From JALOOB01 sp964387985 (GTDB lineage Bacteria > Chloroflexota > Anaerolineae > CG2-30-64-16): DNA of 64,000 nucleotides. The position numbers were made by a program, and so were the translations under genes. Below, piece by piece: positions 1-8,630 of this stretch (position 1 is its first letter; every line of letters starts with the position of its first letter). Below the pieces are notes generated by a model that was not told where the DNA came from, made no database searches, and saw only the letters and a list, made by a program, of their open reading frames with translations. Where the stretch lies: NCBI GenBank assembly GCA_964387985.1, contig CAYLZG010000005.1:11284-75283 (forward strand), written 5' to 3'.

Positions 1-519
1 GAAATTACGTCGTATGATGTCGCCTACCGCAACGCGCAGGCTACATTACATGAGCTGGCGCAGACGGCAGCAGCCGAGTACGACATCTACCTGGCAGCGG
101 AGAACTGCCCAAGCAAGTTCCTGCTTAGTCCGCTAGAGTTCGCACGTTTTCTCGACGAAATACGCAGCCCGCGCGTGGTCGCATACTTCGATATCGGCAA
201 CGTCCTGGCATACGGTTATCCCGAGCAGTGGATTGCCATCCTGGGTGCCCGGCCGCACGGCCGCATCCACCGTGTACACTTCAAAGACATACGAGTGACA
301 CCGGATGGTGCGCCATGCGCCACACCGCTTCTGGCAGGCGATGTTAACTGGACCGCGGTCATGGCCGTGCTGTCCGCCGCCGGGTATGCCGGCTGGGCCA
401 CGGCAGAAGTCTTTCCACATTACCGCTACGCCGGAGAACGACTGATCTTCGATACGAGCTCGGCACTCGATGCCCTTTTCGGCCTGATGCCCGCCGCTAC
501 CAGCAGGGGAGGCGTATGA
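1..519 (+). CDS. Sugar phosphate isomerase/epimerase, 3' part only
   Basis: The frame is open from base 1, so the N-terminus lies outside the window; about 172 residues are visible. The sequence has the look of the xylose-isomerase-like TIM-barrel family (AP endonuclease 2 superfamily): an ENCPSKF segment, then a YFDIGNVLAYGYPEQWI segment (metal-binding Asp region) and RVHFKD near the end, followed by a WTAVMAVLSAAGYAGWATAEVF strand typical of these enzymes' last barrel turns. Such proteins isomerise or epimerise free or phosphorylated ketoses; the substrate cannot be read here. The stop overlaps the next start (ATGA), so it belongs to the same operon as the URO-D-like genes. Confidence 0.8.
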   Translation, partial: EITSYDVAYRNAQATLHELAQTAAAEYDIYLAAENCPSKFLLSPLEFARFLDEIRSPRVVAYFDIGNVLAYGYPEQWIAILGARPHGRIHRVHFKDIRVTPDGAPCATPLLAGDVNWTAVMAVLSAAGYAGWATAEVFPHYRYAGERLIFDTSSALDALFGLMPAATSRGGV

Positions 520-1580
520 AACAAGCTGAAGCCCTGCTGGCACGCCACCTCGCCTTCTGGCAGCGCACTCCGGTGGACCGACCGCTCCTGTCGCTGCCCG
601 ACCCTTTTCCTTGGCCGCCACTGCAGATGCCTGTGCCGGCCGGGCTGAAATTGCCGCCGGAAGGCTATCTGGCCCCGGACATGCTCGATCCTGCAACATA
701 TCATCAGCAGATGACTGAACGCTGGCGGGGACTTGGCGCGACGGATGGTGACCAATTCCGCGTCATGACGGCCTACTGGCATGTACCCTGGCTGGAAGCC
801 ATCTGCGGCTGCCCTATATGGTATGTGCAGGACAGCGGTACGATGTACGCGGAGCAGCCGCCAGGCGGGTGGGATGCGGTCGGCAGCGCGCGCCCGCGGC
901 CCGACAACCCCTGGTTGCGCAAGCTGCGCGAGTTTTATGTCGCCATGGTGGAGCTGTACCGCAAGGAATATCCCCTCGGCGTCGCGATGCCGATGCGAGG
1001 GCCCATTGACTTGCTGGCCGCCCTGGTCGGGGTCGAGCGCATGTGTTTTGCCTTTGCTGAGAGCCCACACCTGAGCAAGGAGGCCCTCACCATCCTGACA
1101 GATATCTGGATCACGGTAGTTGGAGCGCAGATCGCCCTCCTGCCGCCGTTCGCAGGAGGCATGGCGAGTTGCGAACAGTTTGGGTTATGGGCCCCAGGTT
1201 CGACAGCAGTAACACAATGCGACCTGGCAGTAGCGATCTCGGTGCGCACCTATGAACGGTTCCTTGCGCCCTGCGATGAACGGATCTGCGCCAGCTTGGA
1301 CTACCCGATCATGCACCTGCACTCGGCTGGCCTGCACGTACTTCCGCCTGTGCTCGCGCTGTCTCGCCTGGCAGCAGTCCAGGTAGTTGTCGATCCAGGT
1401 GTGCACGATCCAAGCATAGCGGCACTCATTCCGGCGTTCGAACGCGTGCAGGCGGCAGGAAAACCATTGATCATCCACGCCAGCACGCTTACACGGCATG
1501 AACTGGACAATCTGCTGCACGCGCTGTCGCCGAATGGACTCTGCATCCGTGCGACCATCTTGGATGAGCCTGAGCCTTGA
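516..1580 (+). CDS. URO-D superfamily protein, divergent (1 of 3)
   Basis: 354 residues, start ATG overlapping the upstream stop, with AGGGGAGG just before it. It resembles the uroporphyrinogen decarboxylase/MtaA superfamily mainly in its C-terminal half: a MHLHSAGLHVLP segment takes the place of the HxDGN motif seen in the two following paralogues, and a late VVVDPGVHDPS/KPLIIHAS pair matches the last strands of the barrel. It is the most divergent of the three. Family members include heme-pathway decarboxylases and corrinoid methyltransferases, but heme genes are absent here and the sugar-gene setting suggests a specialised role. Function is not established. Confidence 0.65.
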   Translation: MKQAEALLARHLAFWQRTPVDRPLLSLPDPFPWPPLQMPVPAGLKLPPEGYLAPDMLDPATYHQQMTERWRGLGATDGDQFRVMTAYWHVPWLEAICGCPIWYVQDSGTMYAEQPPGGWDAVGSARPRPDNPWLRKLREFYVAMVELYRKEYPLGVAMPMRGPIDLLAALVGVERMCFAFAESPHLSKEALTILTDIWITVVGAQIALLPPFAGGMASCEQFGLWAPGSTAVTQCDLAVAISVRTYERFLAPCDERICASLDYPIMHLHSAGLHVLPPVLALSRLAAVQVVVDPGVHDPSIAALIPAFERVQAAGKPLIIHASTLTRHELDNLLHALSPNGLCIRATILDEPEP

Positions 1581-1595
1581 CCAGAGGAGGAACAC

Positions 1596-2723
1596 ATGCT
1601 CCCGAAAGAAAGAGTCATCGCAGCTCTGGAATTCCACACCCCGGATCGAATCCCGGTTGGCGAGACAGGCGTTGACTACACCATCACCGAACAGGCACTG
1701 GGCCGGCCGACACTCTACAGGGGCAAATGGAAAGAATATACGGCGCTCTGGGAGGGTCGTCGCGACGAATATGTCGCATCATGCAAACGCGACATCCCTG
1801 AGCTTGCTCGCAAATTCGAACACGACATCGTGCCCGCTTTCCTGGTTCCCTCACGCCTCAAGCCGCCCATTGCGCCGGAGGCTTTCCTCGGTCCCTATAA
1901 GTGGCGCATGCCGGATGACCGCGTGTATGCCTATTCGCCCGAAAGCGAAGGCCACCAGTTCCTCCTTTCCAATCCGGACTATCAACTCGAAGACATTCAA
2001 GAGATTCCTTTGGATTTCGATGAGTCGCAGCTGGAGTTGGTCCGCCACATCGTGAAGGAAATGGGCGGCACTCACTTTATCCTGGGACGGCCCGGCGACG
2101 GCATCTTCCCGCTCATGCGCTACACGCTCGAATACATGCTCACCGCCATGATCGAACGGCCCGAACTCATCCGGCGCATCGTGGAAGTCGAGACGCGCTA
2201 TTGCATTGCGGTCAGCGAAATATTGCTGGACGCCGGGTGCGATGCAGTGCTGCCGACCAGTGACATCGCCAGTAATCAGGCGCCATTCATGTCCCCCCGC
2301 ATGTTTCGCGAGTTTCTGTTGCCCTGGCTCAAGGCTGAATGCGATGCTGTCCACGCGATGGGCGGATACTTCATCAAACACACGGACGGCAATATCTGGT
2401 CAATTCTGGACATGATGATCGAGGCAGGCATCGACGGCTGGCAGGGCATCCAGCCGCGTATCGGCATGACGCTGCCGCGGCTCCAGGAGCACTATGGCGG
2501 GAAGCTGTGCTTTTGGGGTGGCGTAGATGTCGATACGCTTGTGGCAGGCACCGAGGAAGAGGTCGCGGAGGAAGTGCGCGTGGCATTCGATTGCGCGCCG
2601 CGGGCAGGCGGCCTGGTACTCACCTGCGGTAACAGTGTCATGGTTGGCGTGAAGTACATCAATTACATGGCAATGCTGGCCGCGGCCAGGCAGTTATCGG
2701 CTACGAAGTCGCAGACACGTTAG
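1596..2723 (+). CDS. URO-D/MtaA-like protein (2 of 3)
   Basis: 375 residues with a strong ribosome site (GAGGAGG). It is a typical URO-D-fold protein: N-terminal KERVIAALEFHTPDRIPV, central GRPGDGIFPLMRY, SDIASNQAPFMSPRMFREFLLP, then IKHTDGNIW, and FWGGVDVDTL near the C-terminus. In MtaA/CmuA relatives the His of this late motif helps bind zinc and the family transfers methyl groups; here the partner Cys spacing is not the classic one. It sits between two paralogues and upstream of a GH36 enzyme, so a role in processing a modified sugar is a reasonable guess only. No corrinoid protein gene is in the window. Confidence 0.8.
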   Translation: MLPKERVIAALEFHTPDRIPVGETGVDYTITEQALGRPTLYRGKWKEYTALWEGRRDEYVASCKRDIPELARKFEHDIVPAFLVPSRLKPPIAPEAFLGPYKWRMPDDRVYAYSPESEGHQFLLSNPDYQLEDIQEIPLDFDESQLELVRHIVKEMGGTHFILGRPGDGIFPLMRYTLEYMLTAMIERPELIRRIVEVETRYCIAVSEILLDAGCDAVLPTSDIASNQAPFMSPRMFREFLLPWLKAECDAVHAMGGYFIKHTDGNIWSILDMMIEAGIDGWQGIQPRIGMTLPRLQEHYGGKLCFWGGVDVDTLVAGTEEEVAEEVRVAFDCAPRAGGLVLTCGNSVMVGVKYINYMAMLAAARQLSATKSQTR

Positions 2724-2735
2724 AAGGAGGTAGAC

Positions 2736-3884
2736 ATGCTAAGGCCCCGCGAGCGCGTGCTCTGTGCGCTGAACCACGAGGAGCCGGACCGGGTCCCGAT
2801 CTTCTTTGGCACGTCCGGCGTCACTACCATGCTCGCACCTGCCTATGACCGCCTGAAGACTTACCTCGGAATAAGCGCAGAAACACGGGTTTTCTGGCGC
2901 GCGCTGCAGTACAGCTTGTTAGATGAAGAGGTTATGGTGCGCTTCCGGTCTGACGGGAGGCCCTTGATCGCCGGGGCCGCACCGGCAAGCCACCCGGATG
3001 CCGGCCGTGAATTAACTACCAACCGATTCGTAGACGGTTGGGGCATCACCTGGGAACTGCGACCCGGCAACGCCTACTATGAGATTGTGGACCCTCCGCT
3101 TGCCAGCGCCACCGTTGATGATCTTGCAACCTACCCGTGGCCCGAACTCGGACATCCGTCCCGCTTCACCGGGTTGAAGGCGCGGGCACAAGCGATTCAG
3201 CAGGCAGGCTATGCTGTCGTCGCGCTCAGCGGCATCTCGCCGTTCGAGTATGCCTACATGCTGTGCGGTGTCGAAAGATGGTTCCGAGACATGGCGGGCG
3301 ATCCCGAATTTGCTGCCGCGCTACTGCGCAAGCTGACCGACCTGATGCTGGCCGGGACACGCGGCCTGCTGGCAGAAGCGGGCGAACACATCGACGTCAT
3401 CGTGACCGGTGATGACCTGGGCGGGCAAACTGCACCGTTGATCTCTCCGCGCATGTACCGTCGGCTGGTAAAACCGCTGCATGCAGAGCTCCTGAGCGAT
3501 ATCAAGCAGCGCAGCCAGGCGAAAATCTTCTATCACTCCGACGGCAACGTCTATGCCCTGTTAAATGACCTGATCGACATCGGCGTGGATGTTCTGAATC
3601 CGGTCCAGGTCTCGGCGGGCGACATGGGCGACACCGCCAGGCTGAAACGCGAGTTTGGCGACCGGCTGTCGTTCTGCGGCGCGATTGATACGCACACGGT
3701 CCTGCCTCGTGGCACGACAGATGAGGTGCGGGGCGAGGTTCGCCGTCGCATCCGCGACCTCGCGCCCGGGGGCGGGTATATCCTGGCACCCGTCCATTGT
3801 ATCCAGCCGGACGTGCCGCCGGAGAACGTGATTGCGATGTTCGATGAAGCAGAGATGGCGGGCCGGTATCCACTGGCGCTGTAA
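2736..3884 (+). CDS. URO-D/MtaA-like protein (3 of 3)
   Basis: 382 residues, start preceded by AAGGAGG. Family hallmarks in order: RERVLCALNHEEPDRVPIF, GDDLGGQTAPLISPRMYRR, IFYHSDGNVYALL, LSFCGAIDTHTVLPRG and a C-terminal PVHCIQPDVPPENV. The conserved His-x-Asp-Gly-Asn and CGAIDT segments place it closer to the middle paralogue than to the first. It follows that gene by 12 bp and precedes the GH36 gene by 19 bp, so all are one transcription unit. As for its neighbours, the family is clear but the reaction is unknown. Confidence 0.8.
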   Translation: MLRPRERVLCALNHEEPDRVPIFFGTSGVTTMLAPAYDRLKTYLGISAETRVFWRALQYSLLDEEVMVRFRSDGRPLIAGAAPASHPDAGRELTTNRFVDGWGITWELRPGNAYYEIVDPPLASATVDDLATYPWPELGHPSRFTGLKARAQAIQQAGYAVVALSGISPFEYAYMLCGVERWFRDMAGDPEFAAALLRKLTDLMLAGTRGLLAEAGEHIDVIVTGDDLGGQTAPLISPRMYRRLVKPLHAELLSDIKQRSQAKIFYHSDGNVYALLNDLIDIGVDVLNPVQVSAGDMGDTARLKREFGDRLSFCGAIDTHTVLPRGTTDEVRGEVRRRIRDLAPGGGYILAPVHCIQPDVPPENVIAMFDEAEMAGRYPLAL

Positions 3885-3903
3885 CGCGACAAACGGAGGC
3901 AGC

Positions 3904-5889
3904 ATGAAACCGAACAATCCCATGAATACGATGCGGCAGTGGATTGCGGGGCACTACGCCAGCGAACAGCCGCCCTTCTCTTTCAGCTACGACGGCAATC
4001 CTATCGCGCAGCTGTTGCACATCTGGCAGTTCGAGGTCGCTGAGCGACGGCTGGATGACCGCCGCACAGAACATCGGTTGGTCTTCACAGACCCCACAAC
4101 GGGGCTGGAAGTACGTCTCTTGGCCGTCCAGTACCATGACTTTCCGGTGGTGGAGTGGACGGTCTACCTCAAGAATACCGGCCGTATGGCCACGCCGATC
4201 TTGACCGACATCCAGGCCATCGACGCGACCTTTGTCGCTGGCGAGCAGGTCAGGCTCCATCATCACAAAGGCGACACCTGCACGCCGGATAGTTATCAGC
4301 CGCTCGTCACGCAGCTTGACGTCGGCGCGTCGGTGCACCTCGTGCCAACCGGCGGCCGGCCCACGCAGACCGGCTTTCCTTATTTCAATATCGAGCGCAC
4401 GGGGGAGGCTCCTGGCGGTGTGATCGTCGTCCTCGGCTGGCCGGGGCAATGGGCCATTGAATTCAGCCGTACTGCGCATGGAGCAGTCTGTGCGCGTGGG
4501 GGACAGGAGACAACCCACTTCCGGCTGCAACCGGGAGAGGAAGCACGCACTCCGCGCGTAGTCCTGATGTTTTGGGAGGGTGATCGCAGCGAAGCGCAGA
4601 ACATCTGGCGGCGCTGGATGTTGGCGCATAACACACCGAAACTCGTGGATGGGCCTGTACCGCCGCTGCTGACCGCTTGTGCAGGGGGCTTCTTTGAAGG
4701 GCTCAGGTGCAACGAGATCGATGAAATGCGCTTCATCGATGCGTACAAGGCCCACGACATGCCGCTCGACTTCTGGTGGATGGATGCCGGCTGGTATCCC
4801 TGCCGCACTTGGACCGAAACTGGAACCTGGGAAGTGGATCGCGAGCGCTTCCCGCGCGGGCTGCGCTCGATCAGTGATCATGCGCACGAACAGGGGATGG
4901 GGCTAATCCTGTGGTTCGAACCGGAACGGGTCGCGCCGAATACGTGGCTGGCCCGAAAGCCGGAATGGCTCTTGCGCACAGGCGAAGGAGCCGACTTGCC
5001 GGAGTGGACGCAGAAGTGGCGCCTGCTGGACCTTGGCAACGACGAGGCGCGCATTTGGCTGGTAGAGCACGTGGATCGATTGATGGTCGCAGAGGGTGTA
5101 GACCTGTACCGGCAGGACTTCAATATCGATCCGCTGCCCTTCTGGCGCCACGCCGATGCCGACGATCGGCAGGGACTCGCGGAAATACGCTATGTGACGG
5201 GCTATCTGGCATACTGGGACGAATTGATCCGCCGGCATCCCGGCATGCTCATCGATTCCTGCGCCTCAGGCGGACGGCGCAACGACATCGAAACGCTGCG
5301 GCGCGCAGTCCCTCTGCTGCGCAGCGACTACCAATCGTTCGCAGGTGACCCGGCCTATGCGACGGGCAACCAGGGGCATACCTATGCGCTGGCCTCGTGG
5401 ATTCCTTACTTCGGACAGGGCGTCTATTTCAACCTCCGGGACTTCGCCTACTCGGCCCGCAGCTCATTGTCGCCCGGATTCGGCATTGCCGTTGACGTGC
5501 GGCGTGAGGATATCGATTGGGTCGCAGTGCGCCAGGCGGCCGACGAATGGCTGCGAGCCGCGCCGTATATGCTGAGCGATTTCTATCCTCTCACAGCCTA
5601 CACGCTGGATGAAAGCGCCTGGATTGCTTGGCAGTTCCACGATCCGGTAACCGGTTCCGGCATGGTGCAGGCGTTCCGCCGGAAGGACGCCCCCACCGAA
5701 AGGGCTTGCTTCCCCCTACGCGACCTGGCAGCAGAAGCTCAGTATTCAGTGACCGGCGTTGACGAGGGAGACCCGGTCGAGTACAGCGGACAGACTTTGG
5801 CACAACAGGGCTTGCCCGTCACCCTCAACACCAGGCCTGCTGCTGCCATCCTTCTCTATAAGCGTACAGCGCAAGGAGCAAGCGAATGA
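3904..5889 (+). CDS. GH36-family alpha-galactosidase, type A (cytoplasmic)
   Basis: The frame opens upstream, but ATG 3904 has CGGAGG seven bases before it and follows the previous stop, giving 661 residues. The N-terminal beta-sandwich (to about residue 280) precedes a TIM barrel. The likely nucleophile is Asp405 in LYRQDFNID and the acid/base Asp475 in LLRSDYQS, separated by the family motif SCASGGRRND. GH36 enzymes retain configuration and release alpha-linked galactose from oligosaccharides. No signal peptide is present, so it acts in the cytoplasm. Two paralogues of the same subtype lie on the opposite strand (27251-29272 and 30586-32727). Confidence 0.88.
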   Translation: MKPNNPMNTMRQWIAGHYASEQPPFSFSYDGNPIAQLLHIWQFEVAERRLDDRRTEHRLVFTDPTTGLEVRLLAVQYHDFPVVEWTVYLKNTGRMATPILTDIQAIDATFVAGEQVRLHHHKGDTCTPDSYQPLVTQLDVGASVHLVPTGGRPTQTGFPYFNIERTGEAPGGVIVVLGWPGQWAIEFSRTAHGAVCARGGQETTHFRLQPGEEARTPRVVLMFWEGDRSEAQNIWRRWMLAHNTPKLVDGPVPPLLTACAGGFFEGLRCNEIDEMRFIDAYKAHDMPLDFWWMDAGWYPCRTWTETGTWEVDRERFPRGLRSISDHAHEQGMGLILWFEPERVAPNTWLARKPEWLLRTGEGADLPEWTQKWRLLDLGNDEARIWLVEHVDRLMVAEGVDLYRQDFNIDPLPFWRHADADDRQGLAEIRYVTGYLAYWDELIRRHPGMLIDSCASGGRRNDIETLRRAVPLLRSDYQSFAGDPAYATGNQGHTYALASWIPYFGQGVYFNLRDFAYSARSSLSPGFGIAVDVRREDIDWVAVRQAADEWLRAAPYMLSDFYPLTAYTLDESAWIAWQFHDPVTGSGMVQAFRRKDAPTERACFPLRDLAAEAQYSVTGVDEGDPVEYSGQTLAQQGLPVTLNTRPAAAILLYKRTAQGASE

Positions 5890-6383
5890 TTGTATCAGAC
5901 CTGGAGCACATCGCGGGACAGACCGTGAGCACACGCCTGTTGAGCCTGGCCCTTGACTTTCTCAGACAGACCGAAGGCCAGAATCTGGACGATGGCCGCG
6001 TCACCATTGACGGCGACCTGGTTTATGCCCTGGTCCAATCCTACCAGACTGAGCCACTACCCTCCGGCAGCAGCCCGCGCCTCGAAACGCATCGCAAGTA
6101 CATCGATATCCAGTATGTAGTCAGCGGCAGTGAAGCACTCGGCTGGACGCCACTTGAGCAGCTCAGCGTAACGACACCGTATGATGCGGCGAAGGATGTG
6201 GAGTTTGGGTCGGCACCGCCTGCTGCCGTAACGCTTGTCCGGCTCACTGCCGGTCAGATGGCCGTGCTCTGGCCTGAAGATGCGCATGCACCCCGGCTGG
6301 CAGCGGCCATCGGGGACAAGCCTGCCCAGCCAACCGATGTGAAAAAGATCGTTGTTAAGGTTTTGCATGGTTTCAATCAGTGA
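5886..6383 (+). CDS. YhcH/YjgK/YiaL (DUF386) family protein, probable sugar anomerase
   Basis: 165 residues, close to the family norm (about 150). The start overlaps the GH36 stop (ATGA), implying coupled translation. The diagnostic segment RLETHRKYIDIQYVVSG carries the His residues that bind metal in this cupin-like family; a later MAVLWPEDAHAPRL supplies the second half of the site. Relatives include the sialic-acid anomerase NanQ and the EbgC subunit of evolved beta-galactosidase, so speeding up alpha/beta interconversion of a sugar released by the adjacent glycosidase is a sensible inference. Confidence 0.85.
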   Translation: MIVSDLEHIAGQTVSTRLLSLALDFLRQTEGQNLDDGRVTIDGDLVYALVQSYQTEPLPSGSSPRLETHRKYIDIQYVVSGSEALGWTPLEQLSVTTPYDAAKDVEFGSAPPAAVTLVRLTAGQMAVLWPEDAHAPRLAAAIGDKPAQPTDVKKIVVKVLHGFNQ

Positions 6384-6401
6384 CAAGACGCACAAGCTTC
6401 C

Positions 6402-6430
6402 TTGACACGAAAAAGGTCTTCTGTTACACT
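6402..6430 (+). promoter_or_regulatory. Sigma-70-type promoter for gntR1
   Basis: TTGACA at 6402-6407, exactly 17 bases, then TACACT at 6425-6430. It lies 18 bases after the stop of the DUF386 gene and about 90 bases before the regulator start. The expected transcription start is near 6437, immediately before the proposed operator. Confidence 0.7.
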
Positions 6431-6439
6431 TGGGGTGAT

Positions 6440-6459
6440 AACAGTTAACAATCTGCCAT
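6440..6459 (+). promoter_or_regulatory. Putative GntR operator, copy 1
   Basis: AACAGTTAACAATCTGCCAT. It matches a 20-base element at 45100-45119 at 17 of 20 positions and lies nine bases after the -10 box, as the other copy does (eight bases). The AGTTAACA core has the TGT-ACA style dyad common for FCD-type GntR regulators. Binding here would block initiation, so autoregulation by repression is the likely mode. Confidence 0.6.
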
Positions 6460-6480
6460 CAAGTTGATTTGTGCAGGAAT

Positions 6481-6531
6481 ATGAGATCTATGCAGCAAAC
6501 TATTGTCGAGCTTCGTCATCATGTCAGTTGA
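6481..6531 (+). CDS. Possible 16-residue leader peptide
   Basis: ATG 6481 is preceded by GCAGGA at a good distance, unlike the downstream regulator start, which has no convincing ribosome site. The short frame reads MRSMQQTIVELRHHVS and ends across the regulator's ATG (stop at 6529-6531), so ribosomes finishing it could reinitiate on gntR1. It may equally be chance. Confidence 0.25.
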   Translation: MRSMQQTIVELRHHVS

Positions 6532-7201
6532 ACATCTCGAATCGCTTGCTCCATCACCCAGGCTGGCGATGGCGGACGAAATCGTCGTTCGGCTCCGCGC
6601 GGCGATTGCCAATGGGACCTTGCCACCAGAAGAACCCCTGCGGGAGTCTGCACTTGCCGCGATCCTGGGAGTCAGCCGGGGGCCTGTACGCGAGGCCCTT
6701 GGCCGCCTCGAACTCGAAGGCCTGGTCGTCATGCGACCCAACCGCAGTGCACTGGTGGCGCGCATGGCGCGCACGGATGTAGAAGAGGTCTACAGCCTGC
6801 GAGCAGTCCTAGAGCCGCTGGCCATCCGCCGCATATGCTGCGCCCCCGATCCCGCTCACATTGCGGAACTACAAGCAATCGTAGACGGGATGTGCGCAGC
6901 TCCCGGCGTTATCTTGAGCGCACCTGAGGCAGCCACGCTTGACCTGCGCTTTCACGATGGACTATTCAGAGGCAGCGGACACAAACGGCTGATCAACTTC
7001 TGGAACCACCTGAAGCCTCAAATCTACATCTTCCTGTTGAACCGCAATACTGCCAATCCTGACTTTGCCGAACTGCTGGCCCTCGGGCACCAGGAGATTA
7101 TTGACGCGCTTGCAGCCGGCGTGGACTCTCGTGCTGTCGAGGTCGTCAACAGGCATCTGGAGGCAGGCTACCAGCGCGTACTGGTGGCATACACACCTTG
7201 A
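6521..7201 (+). CDS. GntR-family transcriptional regulator, FCD subfamily (gntR1)
   Basis: 226 residues from ATG 6521; a TTG at 6503 would add six. The N-terminal winged helix ends in VSRGPVREALGRLELEGL, the GntR signature and recognition helix. The C-terminal all-helical FCD ligand domain has RAVLEPLAI, LRFHDGLFRGSGH and GHQEIIDAL with the His/Asp residues that usually hold a metal and a sugar-acid type effector. The second regulator at 47845-48525 shares the recognition stretch VSRGPVREAL, fitting the shared operator. It heads the catabolic run that follows and presumably controls it. Confidence 0.9.
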   Translation: MSVEHLESLAPSPRLAMADEIVVRLRAAIANGTLPPEEPLRESALAAILGVSRGPVREALGRLELEGLVVMRPNRSALVARMARTDVEEVYSLRAVLEPLAIRRICCAPDPAHIAELQAIVDGMCAAPGVILSAPEAATLDLRFHDGLFRGSGHKRLINFWNHLKPQIYIFLLNRNTANPDFAELLALGHQEIIDALAAGVDSRAVEVVNRHLEAGYQRVLVAYTP

Positions 7202-7284
7202 GCATCCGACAACCGGTGCCAGCCACTGCTTGAACGCTAATGTGATCTCACCGCTAACCACAACCTTATAGGGGAGGGGACTGA

Positions 7285-8169
7285 ATGAGACTGGTAACTT
7301 TTGTCCATGATGGGATAACCCGGGCCGGTGTGCTGAACTCGGACGGGACGAGCGTATGCGACCTGCACGCCTGCAACGCACGTCTGCCAACTGACTTGCT
7401 GGCATTACTGCAGGGTGGTGAGGCACTGCTGAACCTCGCGGCACAGGTCTCAGCTAAGGTTAGGGGCCTGGGCACCTATGCCCTGGCAGATGTCACGCTC
7501 AAAGCGCCTCTGCCTCGACCAGGCAAGATCGTCTGCATCGGTCAGAATTACCTCGAACACGCCAAAGAGTCGAATGCTTCACGTCCGCCGTTCCCGATCA
7601 TCTTCGCCAAGTACGCCAACTCGGTAATCGCACATGGTGAACCCATTGTGGTCCCAGCCGCAGTCGAAAAGCCTGACTACGAAGGCGAACTGGCAGTCGT
7701 CATCGGTCGGCAAGCGCGCAATGTGCCGGAGGCCGAAGCCCTGACTTATGTGGTTGGTTACATGCCGCTCAACGACGTTAGCGCGCGCGACTGGCAGAAC
7801 CGGACCAGCCAATGGGTGCTCGGCAAGACCGTGGATACCTTCTGCCCAATGGGGCCTGCCCTGGTGACGGCTGACGAGGTGGCCGACCCGCAGGACCTGC
7901 ACCTGCGCACGGTCATCCGGTCGGCCGGTGCCACAGACGACGAAGTGCTGCAAAGCGGCTACACTGGGGATATGATCTTCTCAGTGGCACACCTGATTGC
8001 CGATATGACACGGGTGATGACCCTCGAACCCGGCGATGTCATCGCGACCGGCACCCCCTCCGGCATCGGCGCCGCTCGAACGCCCCCGCGCTGGCTGCGG
8101 GCCGGCGATGTTGTACGCGTGGAAATCGACGGCATCGGAACCCTGGCCAATCCGGTCATCTGTGAGTAG
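7285..8169 (+). CDS. Fumarylacetoacetate hydrolase (FAH) family protein
   Basis: 294 residues, strong ribosome site GGGGAGGGG. The FAH domain covers roughly residues 70-292: KIVCIGQNYLEHAKE, FAKYANSVI, the metal-binding YEGELAVVIG, NDVSARDWQ, QWVLGKTVDTFCPMGP and the terminal GDVIATGTPSGIGAA. Members cleave C-C bonds of diketo acids or decarboxylate/hydrate related compounds; some hydrolyse 2,4-diketo-3-deoxy-sugar acids to pyruvate plus a hydroxy acid. That reaction would fit the Ldh-type enzyme and the 2-oxoacid dehydrogenase downstream, but the substrate is inferred. Confidence 0.9.
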   Translation: MRLVTFVHDGITRAGVLNSDGTSVCDLHACNARLPTDLLALLQGGEALLNLAAQVSAKVRGLGTYALADVTLKAPLPRPGKIVCIGQNYLEHAKESNASRPPFPIIFAKYANSVIAHGEPIVVPAAVEKPDYEGELAVVIGRQARNVPEAEALTYVVGYMPLNDVSARDWQNRTSQWVLGKTVDTFCPMGPALVTADEVADPQDLHLRTVIRSAGATDDEVLQSGYTGDMIFSVAHLIADMTRVMTLEPGDVIATGTPSGIGAARTPPRWLRAGDVVRVEIDGIGTLANPVICE

Positions 8170-8174
8170 GCACG

Positions 8175-8606
8175 GTGGCCGCTGACCCCGCGCGCCCACG
8201 CACAACCATTTCCTGGGACAGGGAACGGTGCAGTAATTGCCTGTTGTGCGTCATCGTCTGTGCGGAGCGACACACCGGCACCCCGGCCCGCGCCCGGATT
8301 CAGCTGCAGGTAAACCCCCTGACAGGATCATTCGAAGCATCCTACTGTCATCAGTGCGCAGAACCTGTCTGCGTCGCAGCCTGCCCTGTGGGGGCGATCC
8401 GGTTCGACGTAGCGCTCGGCGCCTGGCTAATAGACGAGGAGTTGTGCATCGGCTGTGGAGAATGTGAGGCCGCGTGTACCTGGGGAGCAATCCGAGTCGA
8501 TGCGGTAACCGGACTGGCCTCGAAATGCGACCTGTGTCTGGGCACGGCACGCTGCGTCGAGGTTTGCCCTACGATGGCGCTCCACATCGGTGAGGTCAGC
8601 GAGTGA
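8175..8606 (+). CDS. Four-cluster [4Fe-4S] ferredoxin-like electron carrier
   Basis: 143 residues from GTG 8175, five bases after the previous stop. Sixteen cysteines form four clusters: CSNCLLCVIVC, CHQCAEPVCVAACP, CIGCGECEAACTWG and CDLCLGTARCVEVCP. The arrangement is that of HycB/CooF-like polyferredoxins often found beside aldehyde ferredoxin oxidoreductases. It most likely accepts electrons from the enzyme encoded 24 bases downstream; it has no Tat or other signal, so it is cytoplasmic. Confidence 0.9.
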   Translation: MAADPARPRTTISWDRERCSNCLLCVIVCAERHTGTPARARIQLQVNPLTGSFEASYCHQCAEPVCVAACPVGAIRFDVALGAWLIDEELCIGCGECEAACTWGAIRVDAVTGLASKCDLCLGTARCVEVCPTMALHIGEVSE

Positions 8607-8630
8607 CGACGCAACTTGTGAGGTGAGCTC

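Noticed and set aside
7202..7284. Separate promoter for the FAH hydrolase gene
   Set aside because: TTGAAC at 7230 has no acceptable -10 box at the right distance; readthrough from the gntR1 promoter is simpler.
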